This document shows positions 42,153 to 50,385 of a stretch of 51,113 bases of DNA, piece after piece (positions within the stretch are counted from its first letter, which is position 1; the number at the start of each line of letters is the position of its first letter). The DNA comes from Firm-04 sp964463355 (lineage in GTDB: Bacteria > Bacillota > Clostridia > Oscillospirales > Ruminococcaceae). The DNA lies in contig CAYXBP010000012.1 in NCBI GenBank assembly GCA_964463355.1, forward strand, positions 1 through 51,113. The letters are read 5' to 3'. The translations under genes were made by a program, and so were the position numbers. The notes below the pieces were generated by a model. The model saw only the letters and a program-made list of their open reading frames with translations, had not been told where the DNA came from and made no database searches.

Positions 42153-43211
42153 CTGTCTCTTGCAAAAAATGCGCTGATCGACGCGCTCCGTACGCAGCAT
42201 AGCCTGCCTGACGAGGATTTTGTTCATCTGCTGACTACCGATGATACCGAGATCCTTACAGCACTGTGTAAAGCTGCTGCCGATGTTCGACATCAGCATT
42301 TTGGTAATCAGGTTTATTTGCGTGGGCTGATCGAACTGACAAACTACTGCAAAAATAACTGCTATTACTGTGGTATCCGCCGAGATAATCACCATGTTAC
42401 ACGCTACCGTTTGACCGAAGCCAAAGTGCTTGCGTGCGTGAAAAAAGGTGCGGAGATGGGTTTTTGTACCTTTGTGCTGCAAGGTGGCGAGGATGCATAT
42501 TATACCGATGCACGTTTGATCGCGTTGATTCGGAAAATCAAGGAAATTGCGCCGAATGCCGCCGTTACGCTTTCTTTGGGTGAGCGTAGTCGTGCAAGTT
42601 ACGAGGCGTTGAAAAAGGCGGGTGCAGATCGCTACCTGCTGCGGCATGAAACTGCCGTTGCTGCCCATTATCATCAGCTGCACCCTAAGGAGATGTCTTT
42701 TGCAAATCGTATGCAATGCCTTGCCGATTTGAAATCGCTGGGCTACCAGACTGGCTGCGGCATGATGGTAGGTTCGCCTTACCAGACAGTGGAGCATCTG
42801 GTTGCCGATTTGCGCCTCATTGCCGAGCTGCAACCGGAAATGGTCGGTATTGGGCCTTTTTTGCCGCACCACGATACGCCATTTGCCACATTGCCAGCAG
42901 GTACTGCGGATATGACGCTGCGCTTGCTTTCTATTGTGCGCTTGATGTTGCCGCAGGTGCTATTGCCTGCTACCACCGCGTTAGGCACGCTGATTCCTGA
43001 TGGGCTGGAGCGGGGTATCTTGGCAGGTGCCAATGTGATTATGCCGAATCTGACGCCTTGCGCTGAGCGTAGTAATTATTTGCTGTACGATGGTAAGGAT
43101 ACTACCGCGAAAGATACTGTGGATCTTTTGGAAGAGCGCAGAAAACGTTTTGCAGCAATCGGTTATGCAATTGTTCATCATCGGGGAGACGCACCGAATC
43201 ACAGCGTCTGA
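42153..43211 (+). CDS. hydE: [FeFe]-hydrogenase maturase HydE (radical SAM)
   Basis: The protein of about 352 residues is a radical SAM enzyme that takes part in building the diiron subcluster of [FeFe] hydrogenase. The cluster motif is CKNNCYYC (CX3CX2C) in LTNYCKNNCYYCGIRRDN. FVLQGGEDAYYTD, GERS and GLERGILAGANVIMPNLTP are also characteristic. The only in-frame ATG (42108) lies in the terminator hairpin and lacks a ribosome site. AAGGGGGG ends seven bases before CTG at 42153, and homologous sequence begins right there, so a CTG start is proposed. The nearby ATG at 42146 is out of frame. hydG follows after 18 bases. Confidence 0.9.
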   Translation: MSLAKNALIDALRTQHSLPDEDFVHLLTTDDTEILTALCKAAADVRHQHFGNQVYLRGLIELTNYCKNNCYYCGIRRDNHHVTRYRLTEAKVLACVKKGAEMGFCTFVLQGGEDAYYTDARLIALIRKIKEIAPNAAVTLSLGERSRASYEALKKAGADRYLLRHETAVAAHYHQLHPKEMSFANRMQCLADLKSLGYQTGCGMMVGSPYQTVEHLVADLRLIAELQPEMVGIGPFLPHHDTPFATLPAGTADMTLRLLSIVRLMLPQVLLPATTALGTLIPDGLERGILAGANVIMPNLTPCAERSNYLLYDGKDTTAKDTVDLLEERRKRFAAIGYAIVHHRGDAPNHSV

Positions 43212-43229
43212 AAGAAAGGAAGAATCGCT

Positions 43230-44651
43230 ATGTCTATGTATGATCCCAAATCTATGAGAGCCGAAGAATTTATCAACCATGAAGAAATTCTTGCCACATT
43301 GCAATATGCTGAGGAGAACAAGGAAAATCTGGAACTGATTGACCAGATTATTGCAAAGGCTAAGCTGCGTAAGGGCTTGAATCACCGTGAAGCCTCAGTG
43401 CTGCTCGCCTGTGAAAATAAGGAGAAGATCGAAGAGTTGTATGCCCTTGCAAAGCAGATCAAAATTGATTTTTACGGCAATCGCATTGTGATGTTTGCAC
43501 CGTTGTATCTCTCAAATTACTGCGTAAACGGCTGCGTGTACTGTCCTTATCATCATCAGAACAGAGATATCCCTCGCATTAAGCTAACGCAGGAGCAAAT
43601 TCGCGATGAAGTGATTGCGTTGCAGGATATGGGACACAAGCGTCTTGCGATTGAAACAGGTGAAGATCCCGTAAACAACCCCATTGAGTATGTTTTGGAG
43701 AGCATCAAAACCATCTATAGCATTCAGCATAAAAATGGTGCCATTCGCCGTGTGAATGTGAATATTGCCGCCACCACAGTGGAGAATTATCGCAAATTAA
43801 AGGAAGCAGGCATCGGCACTTATATTCTGTTCCAGGAAACTTATCACAAGGAAAGCTATGAAAAGCTGCATCCTGTTGGGCCGAAGCACAATTATGCTTA
43901 TCACACCGAGGCGATGGATCGCGCCATGGAAGGTGGCATTGACGATGTGGGTCTGGGTGTGCTGTTTGGACTGGAACTGTATAAGTACGAGTTTGCAGGG
44001 CTGTTGATGCACGCGGAGCATTTGGAAGCAGTGCATGGCGTTGGCCCTCATACCATCAGTGTGCCTCGTATCAAGCGCGCTGCGGATATTGACCCTACTG
44101 CCTTCGATAACGGTATCGATGATGAGATTTTTGCGAAGTTGTGTGCCTTGATTCGTGTGTGCGTGCCCTATACCGGCATGATCATCAGCACGCGTGAAAG
44201 TCAGGCGGTGCGTGAAAAGGTGCTGCCTTTGGGTGTTTCACAGATTAGTGGTGCATCGCGCACCAGTGTGGGCGGCTATACCGAGAAAGTACGCCCCCAT
44301 GAATCCGAGCAGTTTGATGTAAGTGATAGCCGTACATTGGATGAAGTTGTGCGTTGGCTCATGGAGATGGGCTATATTCCATCTTTCTGCACCGCTTGTT
44401 ATCGTGAGGGCAGAACAGGTGATCGCTTTATGACTTTGCTTAAGAGTGGCCAAATTCAGAATTGCTGCCACCCCAATGCGCTGCTAACATTAAAAGAATA
44501 CCTGATGGATTACGCCTCCCCTGAAACCCGTGCCATCGGCGAAAGGATGATTACAGAGCAGCTGTCCGCAATTCCCAATGAGAAGGCAAGAGCTGTCTGC
44601 GCAGAGCATCTTGTAGATATCGCAAACGGCAAGCGAGATTTTCGCTTCTGA
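43230..44651 (+). CDS. hydG: [FeFe]-hydrogenase maturase HydG (tyrosine lyase)
   Basis: The 473-residue radical SAM enzyme splits tyrosine to supply CO and cyanide ligands for the hydrogenase H-cluster. The N-terminal cluster motif is CVNGCVYC (Cys98, Cys102, Cys105). The C-terminal auxiliary-cluster motif is CTAC followed 22 residues later by the second Cys of QNCC, which fits CX2CX22C. Length matches family members. GAAAGGAAG precedes the ATG. Confidence 0.96.
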   Translation: MSMYDPKSMRAEEFINHEEILATLQYAEENKENLELIDQIIAKAKLRKGLNHREASVLLACENKEKIEELYALAKQIKIDFYGNRIVMFAPLYLSNYCVNGCVYCPYHHQNRDIPRIKLTQEQIRDEVIALQDMGHKRLAIETGEDPVNNPIEYVLESIKTIYSIQHKNGAIRRVNVNIAATTVENYRKLKEAGIGTYILFQETYHKESYEKLHPVGPKHNYAYHTEAMDRAMEGGIDDVGLGVLFGLELYKYEFAGLLMHAEHLEAVHGVGPHTISVPRIKRAADIDPTAFDNGIDDEIFAKLCALIRVCVPYTGMIISTRESQAVREKVLPLGVSQISGASRTSVGGYTEKVRPHESEQFDVSDSRTLDEVVRWLMEMGYIPSFCTACYREGRTGDRFMTLLKSGQIQNCCHPNALLTLKEYLMDYASPETRAIGERMITEQLSAIPNEKARAVCAEHLVDIANGKRDFRF

Positions 44652-44678
44652 TTTTGTCTATTTTCAGGAGATTTTTCC

Positions 44679-45869
44679 ATGACTATGAATGAAACGCCGA
44701 CCGCTGAACGAACGCATATCGGTTTTTTCGGTGTGCGTAATGCGGGTAAATCCAGTATTGTAAACGCTGTGACGGGGCAGCCATTTTCTATCGTTTCTGA
44801 TGTAGCAGGCACAACCACTGATGCGGTCAGCAAAAGTATGGAGCTGCTGCCGTTGGGCCCAGTCAGTATCACCGATACCGCAGGCTTTGATGATGAGGGA
44901 ACATTGGGTGCCATGCGCATCGAGAAAACTCGTTTGGCACTGTATCGCACTGATATCGCAGTACTCGTCACGGATAGTACCCGACCCATGGGCACAACGG
45001 AACAGACGCTCATCGCGCTGTTTCACCAGCAGAAGATTCCGTATTTGGTGGTGCGCAATAAAGCGGATCTGCTACCCAAACCACAGCCAGATACGGAGGA
45101 GATTCTGTGGGTGAGTGCAAAAACAGGGCAGGGGATTCAAACGCTGAAGGAGCGCATCGGCGCAATGGGTAAGAATATGCGACCCACAAGGCATATTGTA
45201 TCGGATCTGCTGCAACCCAATGATATGGTGGTGCTGGTGACTCCCATTGACGCTGCCGCACCCAAGGGGAGATTGATTTTGCCGCAGCAGCAGACTTTGC
45301 GCGAAGTCATTGATATTGGCGGTATTGCGGTGGTAACGCAGCCTGAACAGTTGCAGCAAACACTGGCGAATCTGCAAACAGTGCCCCGTATGGTTATCAC
45401 AGATAGTCAGGTGTTCGGGCAGGTAGAAAAAATGCTTCCCGATGCGATTCCGTTGACCTCATTTTCTATCCTTATGGCGCGTTATAAGGGCTTTCTGGAA
45501 ACGGCTGTGCAAGGTGTTCAGGCACTGCAAAAGCTTCCTGACGGTGCAAAGGTGCTGATCGCGGAGGGTTGTACGCATCATCGTCAGTGTGGAGATATTG
45601 GTACAGTAAAGTTGCCGCATTTACTGCAAAGGCATACAGGCAAGCAGTTCGATTTCAGCTTTACTTCAGGGGGAGATTTCCCAGAGGATTTATCACAGTA
45701 CGCGCTGGTGATACATTGCGGTGGCTGTATGCGCACTGAGCGTGAAATGTCATGGAGAATGCGTACTGCGCTTTCACAGGGAGTACCCTTTACAAACTAC
45801 GGCATTACACTTGCTGCCTGTAATGGTATTTTGGAACGTGCCTTGATGCGTGGTATACTCATATTGTAA
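44679..45869 (+). CDS. hydF: [FeFe]-hydrogenase maturation GTPase HydF
   Basis: The 396-residue scaffold GTPase carries the diiron precursor to apo-hydrogenase. It has an N-terminal GTPase domain with GVRNAGKSS (P-loop) and DTAG, a middle dimerisation domain, and the C-terminal [4Fe-4S] ligands in GCTHHRQCGD and HCGGCM, matching the CxH...HCxxC pattern. No hydrogenase structural gene (hydA) is in this window. A shared terminator follows. Confidence 0.95.
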   Translation: MTMNETPTAERTHIGFFGVRNAGKSSIVNAVTGQPFSIVSDVAGTTTDAVSKSMELLPLGPVSITDTAGFDDEGTLGAMRIEKTRLALYRTDIAVLVTDSTRPMGTTEQTLIALFHQQKIPYLVVRNKADLLPKPQPDTEEILWVSAKTGQGIQTLKERIGAMGKNMRPTRHIVSDLLQPNDMVVLVTPIDAAAPKGRLILPQQQTLREVIDIGGIAVVTQPEQLQQTLANLQTVPRMVITDSQVFGQVEKMLPDAIPLTSFSILMARYKGFLETAVQGVQALQKLPDGAKVLIAEGCTHHRQCGDIGTVKLPHLLQRHTGKQFDFSFTSGGDFPEDLSQYALVIHCGGCMRTEREMSWRMRTALSQGVPFTNYGITLAACNGILERALMRGILIL

Positions 45870-45876
45870 TAACACA

Positions 45877-45909
45877 AAACGGATGCTGTAAAGAATACGG
45901 CATCCGTTT
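45877..45909. terminator. bidirectional terminator between hydF and the phosphonate operon
   Basis: AAACGGATGC pairs with GCATCCGTTT (10 bp). CAGTTTG follows on the plus strand and TTTTGTG on the minus strand, between the convergent hydF and phosphonate operons. Confidence 0.75.
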
Positions 45910-45975
45910 CAGTTTGTTTGGAACTCCCCCATGAATATGATAAGGGCATTTCGCTTTTTCTAGGTTCGCCTTGTG

Positions 45976-47754
45976 TTATATACTGCGGTAAATTTCCTTG
46001 ATTTCTTCATCGGAAAAAACAATGGGATGATTCTGCATTCTCTGCACATTTACGGAAGCTGCCAGCTCTTCCACATCACATGCAGCAACTGTAATCGTTC
46101 TAAGATCCAGTTCTTTGAACAACATTTTGAATGCTGCAATGGCATCGGATATTTCTGTTTTGTGAAAGCATATGGATATTCGCTGCATTTTTTGCTGTAA
46201 CGCTTCGTTATGCTGCGCGCGCTGGTACATGATGTCGAGAATCGGATGCATGCAAAGCGCAACGGCATGACCGTGGCTGATATGATACATGGATGCCAGC
46301 CGATAACTCATTGCATGCGGAGCCGTGGTTTTGGTGATATTGATTGCTTTTCCGCTGCAATTGGATGCTTGCAGCATTTTTTGCATCGCTTCGGTGTTGT
46401 TGTGAAGATAGTCGCGGTAATTCGCCATGATTCCTTCAATGCAGCTTTGGGCATAGGTAATACTTTCTTCTGTTGCGGCAGATGACCAGATTGATTCCAT
46501 GCTCTGACACAATGCATCCAGCAGTGTACTTTTCTTCTGGTAATCAGGCAATTTTTTGAGAAAATCTGCATCCAGCAGGGCAATATCCGGCAAAGCAGAA
46601 CCATGCTCAATGGAAAGCTTTTTATTTTCATAATACATGACAGCAAAGCAGGTTGATTCGCTTCCTGTGCCAGCAGTGGTAGGAATTGCGATGTGCTTTA
46701 TGGGGGAATATTCGAATTTGTTTTGTAAAAAATCGGATGCGTGCTGCATGGTTGCAAAGAGTTTGATGCACTTTGCAGTATCGATTGTGCTGCCACCACC
46801 AATGGATACGATGACGGAATATGTGCCTCTGCGAAAACGCTGTACACCGCGCTGGATAATATCATATGAAGGATTTGGCGTTACCTCGTCAAAAAAGACG
46901 GTTTGATAATCGGTAAGCTGCTTTTGAATCTCGGCTTTCAAGCTTTTGCTGCACACCACAAAAACGGTATCGTCTTTGCGCAGGATCTCTTTGAGCATCT
47001 GTTTGTAGGAACCAGCATGAATCACAGGCTGTTCACGGTAATCAAAATATCGGATAGCGTTGCTGACACGCTGATGATCTTCTGCGGTATCAATTTCCGC
47101 AATGTAGTCATCACTGTAGGAATAACCATGCAGCGTGATTGCATCAGTGATCTCGTTGAGGGCATTTTCCGCATAAACATTCAGATATCCTTGCTGCACA
47201 AATGCGCGGACTTTCTTTTTCCATGCGGTTAATTCAGGCTTTCTCAGCAGATATAGCGGCTGGAATGCATAGCAATCCTTGTCAAAAATGGAAACAGAAA
47301 CTTCCTTCAGAATTTGGTCGTGAAACCGCCCTTTGAAGTCCTTTTCAGGCAGTGCTTGATACTCGTTGTACAGGCAGAGGGAGCGTCCTCTCGATTGCAG
47401 CAACTTCTCTATCAGTCGGCGGTTAAATACCAAGTCGCCGTGTAACATGAGTACATCATCATCCAGTAGATCATAGGCATTATCCATGGATACGATATAA
47501 TTTGTGGTGCGGTAGCGGTTGTTTGGCACAAATGTCACGCGTACATCGGTAAAACGCTTCAGCGTATCACGAAGCTGCTGCTCAAATGGCCCAGTGGTGA
47601 TGATGATATCATGGATGCCGCATTCGCTGAGAATTCGGATTTGTCGCTCCAGTATGGTTTCTCCGTTATACAATTTCAGCAGACATTTTGGGCACTTGGC
47701 AGTCAGGCTGCCTAATCTGCTGCCCATACCGGAATTAAATAGAATCGCTTTCAT
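45976..47754 (-). CDS. fused phosphonate nucleotidylyltransferase / iron-type alcohol dehydrogenase
   Basis: The 592-residue protein joins two enzymes. Residues ~1-235 are a nucleotidyltransferase with GMGSRLG, PKCLLKL, LMLHGDLVF (metal Asp) and EIDTAEDH, similar to PntC-type CTP:phosphonate cytidylyltransferases. Residues ~240-592 are an iron-type alcohol dehydrogenase with GGGSTID, PTTAGTGSEST and HGHAVALCMHPILD, the group that includes phosphonoacetaldehyde reductases. In LLDALCQSMES the usual metal His, four residues after Asp, is Gln. Together these suggest reduction of phosphonoacetaldehyde to 2-hydroxyethylphosphonate and activation with CTP (inference). The start MKAILF overlaps the end of the decarboxylase gene; no strong ribosome site is seen. 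An ATG six bases upstream is also possible. Confidence 0.8.
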   Translation of the reverse strand: MKAILFNSGMGSRLGSLTAKCPKCLLKLYNGETILERQIRILSECGIHDIIITTGPFEQQLRDTLKRFTDVRVTFVPNNRYRTTNYIVSMDNAYDLLDDDVLMLHGDLVFNRRLIEKLLQSRGRSLCLYNEYQALPEKDFKGRFHDQILKEVSVSIFDKDCYAFQPLYLLRKPELTAWKKKVRAFVQQGYLNVYAENALNEITDAITLHGYSYSDDYIAEIDTAEDHQRVSNAIRYFDYREQPVIHAGSYKQMLKEILRKDDTVFVVCSKSLKAEIQKQLTDYQTVFFDEVTPNPSYDIIQRGVQRFRRGTYSVIVSIGGGSTIDTAKCIKLFATMQHASDFLQNKFEYSPIKHIAIPTTAGTGSESTCFAVMYYENKKLSIEHGSALPDIALLDADFLKKLPDYQKKSTLLDALCQSMESIWSSAATEESITYAQSCIEGIMANYRDYLHNNTEAMQKMLQASNCSGKAINITKTTAPHAMSYRLASMYHISHGHAVALCMHPILDIMYQRAQHNEALQQKMQRISICFHKTEISDAIAAFKMLFKELDLRTITVAACDVEELAASVNVQRMQNHPIVFSDEEIKEIYRSI

Positions 47755-48859
47755 ATGCATGGTTGAGCCGATCTTGAAACAGGATTTTATTCTCTATGGG
47801 TTTTGCGGTAGGTCTGCCAAGATCATCGCGTGCGTGGCAGTTGACATTCACCACAATTGCGATTTTGCGGTTATTTCTCAAATGTTTTTGTAGTGCGTGG
47901 GCATTGTTTACGCTGTACACCTCTGGAAAACCGAATGCTGACAAAAGCTTTGTCAAATTGATTTGATCAGCAATCGTTTTCTGACCGCCGACTGACTGGT
48001 GACAGCCGTTGTTGATGAGGATATATCGGAAGTGATCCCCAGCATTTTGTGCCGCAACGGCAACGCCGCCCATATGCATGATGAACGAGCCGTCACCGTC
48101 AATGCAATAGATTTTTTGATCTGTAAACAGGCTGATGCCAAGAGCAAGGGAGGCGGTGTGCCCCATAGAGCCAACCGTCAGGAAATCATTGCTGTGGGAC
48201 ATTCCGAACCGTTCTCGAATTTCATAAATCTCTCTGGAGGTTTTCCCTGTTGTAGAAACGATATATGCATCCTGCTTCAGTTCTCTTATGATTGTTTCCA
48301 AAGCACTCTCGCGGGTGAATGGGAGTTCCTCGTGCCAGGCAGACATTGTCTGATATGTGCTGAATGTGTCCTTTCGAACGATTAATGCGGCACTACGATG
48401 CAATTCCTTGACGCAGTGGATGCATTCTGCAAGCTGTGATTCGTAGTTCTCTTTCAAAACAGCATAATGAATGCCAAGCGTATCCAACAGCGGTAAGGTC
48501 AATTCGCCCTGTGTGATGTGCTGTGGCTCGTCTTTGGTTCCTGGTTCACCGCGATAGCCGATAATCAAAAGCATTGGGATATCATACACTTTTGGATCGC
48601 TCAACGAGAGTAGTGGATTGATCGCGTTACCGATGCCCGAGTTTTGCATATACACAACGCCGTATCTCCCAGTCGCGACATGGTATCCACTGGCGATGGC
48701 AACGGCATTTCCCTCATTGGCGGCCGTGATGTGACGGTTTGGCGCAGCATTATCATCAATACAGCTGCAAAGCTCCTTCAGCAGAGAATCAGGGACGCCC
48801 GTAAAAAAATCAAATTCATGGCGAATAAGGGAACAATAGAATGCTTTTGTATCAATCAT
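47735..48859 (-). CDS. ppd: phosphonopyruvate decarboxylase
   Basis: The 374-residue TPP enzyme decarboxylates phosphonopyruvate to phosphonoacetaldehyde, the irreversible step that pulls PEP mutase forward. It shows FFTGVPDSLLKE at the N-terminus, AANEGNAVAIASGYH (cofactor-activating Glu), MQNSGIGNAINPLLSL, GYRGEPGTKDEPQH, and the TPP motif GDGSFIMHMGG ending INNGCHQSVGG. These are the hallmarks of Ppd. The start ATG at 48859 has GGTGGAGG upstream and overlaps the pepM stop by eight bases; the longer frame is not used. Confidence 0.93.
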   Translation of the reverse strand: MIDTKAFYCSLIRHEFDFFTGVPDSLLKELCSCIDDNAAPNRHITAANEGNAVAIASGYHVATGRYGVVYMQNSGIGNAINPLLSLSDPKVYDIPMLLIIGYRGEPGTKDEPQHITQGELTLPLLDTLGIHYAVLKENYESQLAECIHCVKELHRSAALIVRKDTFSTYQTMSAWHEELPFTRESALETIIRELKQDAYIVSTTGKTSREIYEIRERFGMSHSNDFLTVGSMGHTASLALGISLFTDQKIYCIDGDGSFIMHMGGVAVAAQNAGDHFRYILINNGCHQSVGGQKTIADQINLTKLLSAFGFPEVYSVNNAHALQKHLRNNRKIAIVVNVNCHARDDLGRPTAKPIENKILFQDRLNHAYESDSI

Positions 48860-49736
48860 CGATTTCCTCCACCAAAGCGAAAAGTTCATCAACAGGAGTG
48901 CAAAGCACACGGCTTGCCTTCAGGCAGTTTCCATCGCAGAGAATCTGTTTGGCTGTGATCTGCATTGCATGATACGCACTTCGTAGCAGATGATTGGCGT
49001 AGATTACGATATTTGCGCCGCAGTGGAACAGTGTTTCTTCGGCGATCTGCGGATACGCAGTCGGCACAGCGATTGTGTACAGTTCAGGATACTTTTTCCG
49101 AATACGGCGCAAACATTCCATGACATCTTCGCCGTTGTTGCTGCGGCTGTGGATCATAATACCGTCTGCACCAGCATCCACATATGCATCTGCGCGTTCT
49201 AGCACCTCATTGATTGACATTCCTGTGATCAAGCCTTCAATCCGTGCGAATATCATAAAATCTTCTGTACGCAACGCCGCTTTGCCTCTGCGAATTTTTT
49301 CGGCAAACTGTTCCTTTTCTTCCAGAAAATGCCGTACGCCGTCGCCAAGCAAGGAATTTCGTTTTAGTCCCTTCTTGTCCTCAATCACAACGGCTGATAC
49401 GCCTAACTGTTCCAGCAGCTGGATGCGCTCTACAAAATGTTCGGTTTTTCCTCCAGTATCGCAGTCCATGATCAGTGGTTTTGTTGTGACTGCGAAAACC
49501 TGCTGAATTGTATTGATCCTGTCTGTGAAATCAACAAACTCGTTATCAGGTCTGCCGCGCATCAATGCATCGCATAGCGAGCTGAGCCACATTGCATTAT
49601 ACTCTCTGCCACAGGCTTCGGCGTGTTCTACAACAAGTCCTGCCAATGCGCTTGCTGTTTCCATAGCTCTAATATGTTTCTGTGTATGCAGCAGTTCCTT
49701 CAGTTTTTTCCGTCTGATTTCGGGCAAATCATTCAT
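48852..49736 (-). CDS. pepM: phosphoenolpyruvate mutase (PEP phosphomutase)
   Basis: The 294-residue isocitrate-lyase-superfamily enzyme forms the carbon-phosphorus bond by converting PEP to phosphonopyruvate. The diagnostic EDKX5NS motif is intact (EDK 119-121, Asn127-Ser128), with metal-binding Asp91 and Asp93 in IMDCDTGG. ARIEGLI and GADGIMIHS are also typical. The start is ATG 49736 (MNDLPEIRRKK), preceded by GAGGT; the longer frame adds 38 residues that overlap the upstream gene. Overlaps its neighbours at both ends. This gene is the marker for phosphonate biosynthesis. Confidence 0.94.
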   Translation of the reverse strand: MNDLPEIRRKKLKELLHTQKHIRAMETASALAGLVVEHAEACGREYNAMWLSSLCDALMRGRPDNEFVDFTDRINTIQQVFAVTTKPLIMDCDTGGKTEHFVERIQLLEQLGVSAVVIEDKKGLKRNSLLGDGVRHFLEEKEQFAEKIRRGKAALRTEDFMIFARIEGLITGMSINEVLERADAYVDAGADGIMIHSRSNNGEDVMECLRRIRKKYPELYTIAVPTAYPQIAEETLFHCGANIVIYANHLLRSAYHAMQITAKQILCDGNCLKASRVLCTPVDELFALVEEIDD

Positions 49737-50385
49737 ATGTGATACCTCTTTTGCATAGGACGCGGTAAGATAGGGCTGCGCATAATCGTATGAAGGAAGC
49801 TGCAAATTCCGTTGGTTTGATATGCTGCATATATTTCGGGTTTTCCTCATTTTTTTTGGTCAGCAGGCATTCTTTGTAAAAATAATTCGTGAGTAGCGCA
49901 TCCATTTCGGGGATGCTATACTTGTAATATGCCTTTTTCAGTTTAACAGTGCCGCTCATCGAGAGGATTCTTGCAGTGAAGCTCATACAGTTATGCGCTT
50001 TGTAGATAGGTACTCCGTGCAGCAGCGGCATAGTCAACATGGAAAAAAGGTTGAAAATATACTCTGGATCCTGTTCAATGCGTTGTATGTATGCTTGAAT
50101 CTGCTTGTAGTGTTCCGTACTGACTGGTAGCCGAAACACTTTGACCCTGACGCTTTTATGCGCACCGAACGCATAGCAATCTCTTGTTTCGTACATAAAG
50201 CCTGCATGGAACGGAGCGTAATGCTCTTTTCTGGAAAATGCAGCGAATCGTTCCAGTTTATGATCCATGCATACAGCAATATGTGTGTATGGGTAACTGC
50301 TGAACGTGCTGACCAGTTTTCCAAGTCCTGTCAATGAATGAATCAGTACGATATAAATTGCTGTTTCACGATTTTTCTTGTTCAT
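49729..50385 (-). CDS. permuted NlpC/P60-like (YiiX/LRAT-type) protein
   Basis: I do not recognise a named gene. The 218-residue protein has a His in a strand context (YTHIAVCM, His35) followed by a Cys in a helix start (HNCMSFTARIL, Cys133). This is the order expected for circularly permuted papain-fold proteins such as YiiX/YaeF and the LRAT-like group, some of which act on lipids or acyl chains. FAAFSRKEHYAPFHAGFMYE between them is also compatible. It overlaps pepM and the CDP-alcohol phosphatidyltransferase gene. A lipid-related role in a phosphonolipid pathway is inference. AAAGGAG lies before the ATG. Confidence 0.6.
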   Translation of the reverse strand: MNKKNRETAIYIVLIHSLTGLGKLVSTFSSYPYTHIAVCMDHKLERFAAFSRKEHYAPFHAGFMYETRDCYAFGAHKSVRVKVFRLPVSTEHYKQIQAYIQRIEQDPEYIFNLFSMLTMPLLHGVPIYKAHNCMSFTARILSMSGTVKLKKAYYKYSIPEMDALLTNYFYKECLLTKKNEENPKYMQHIKPTEFAASFIRLCAALSYRVLCKRGITYE

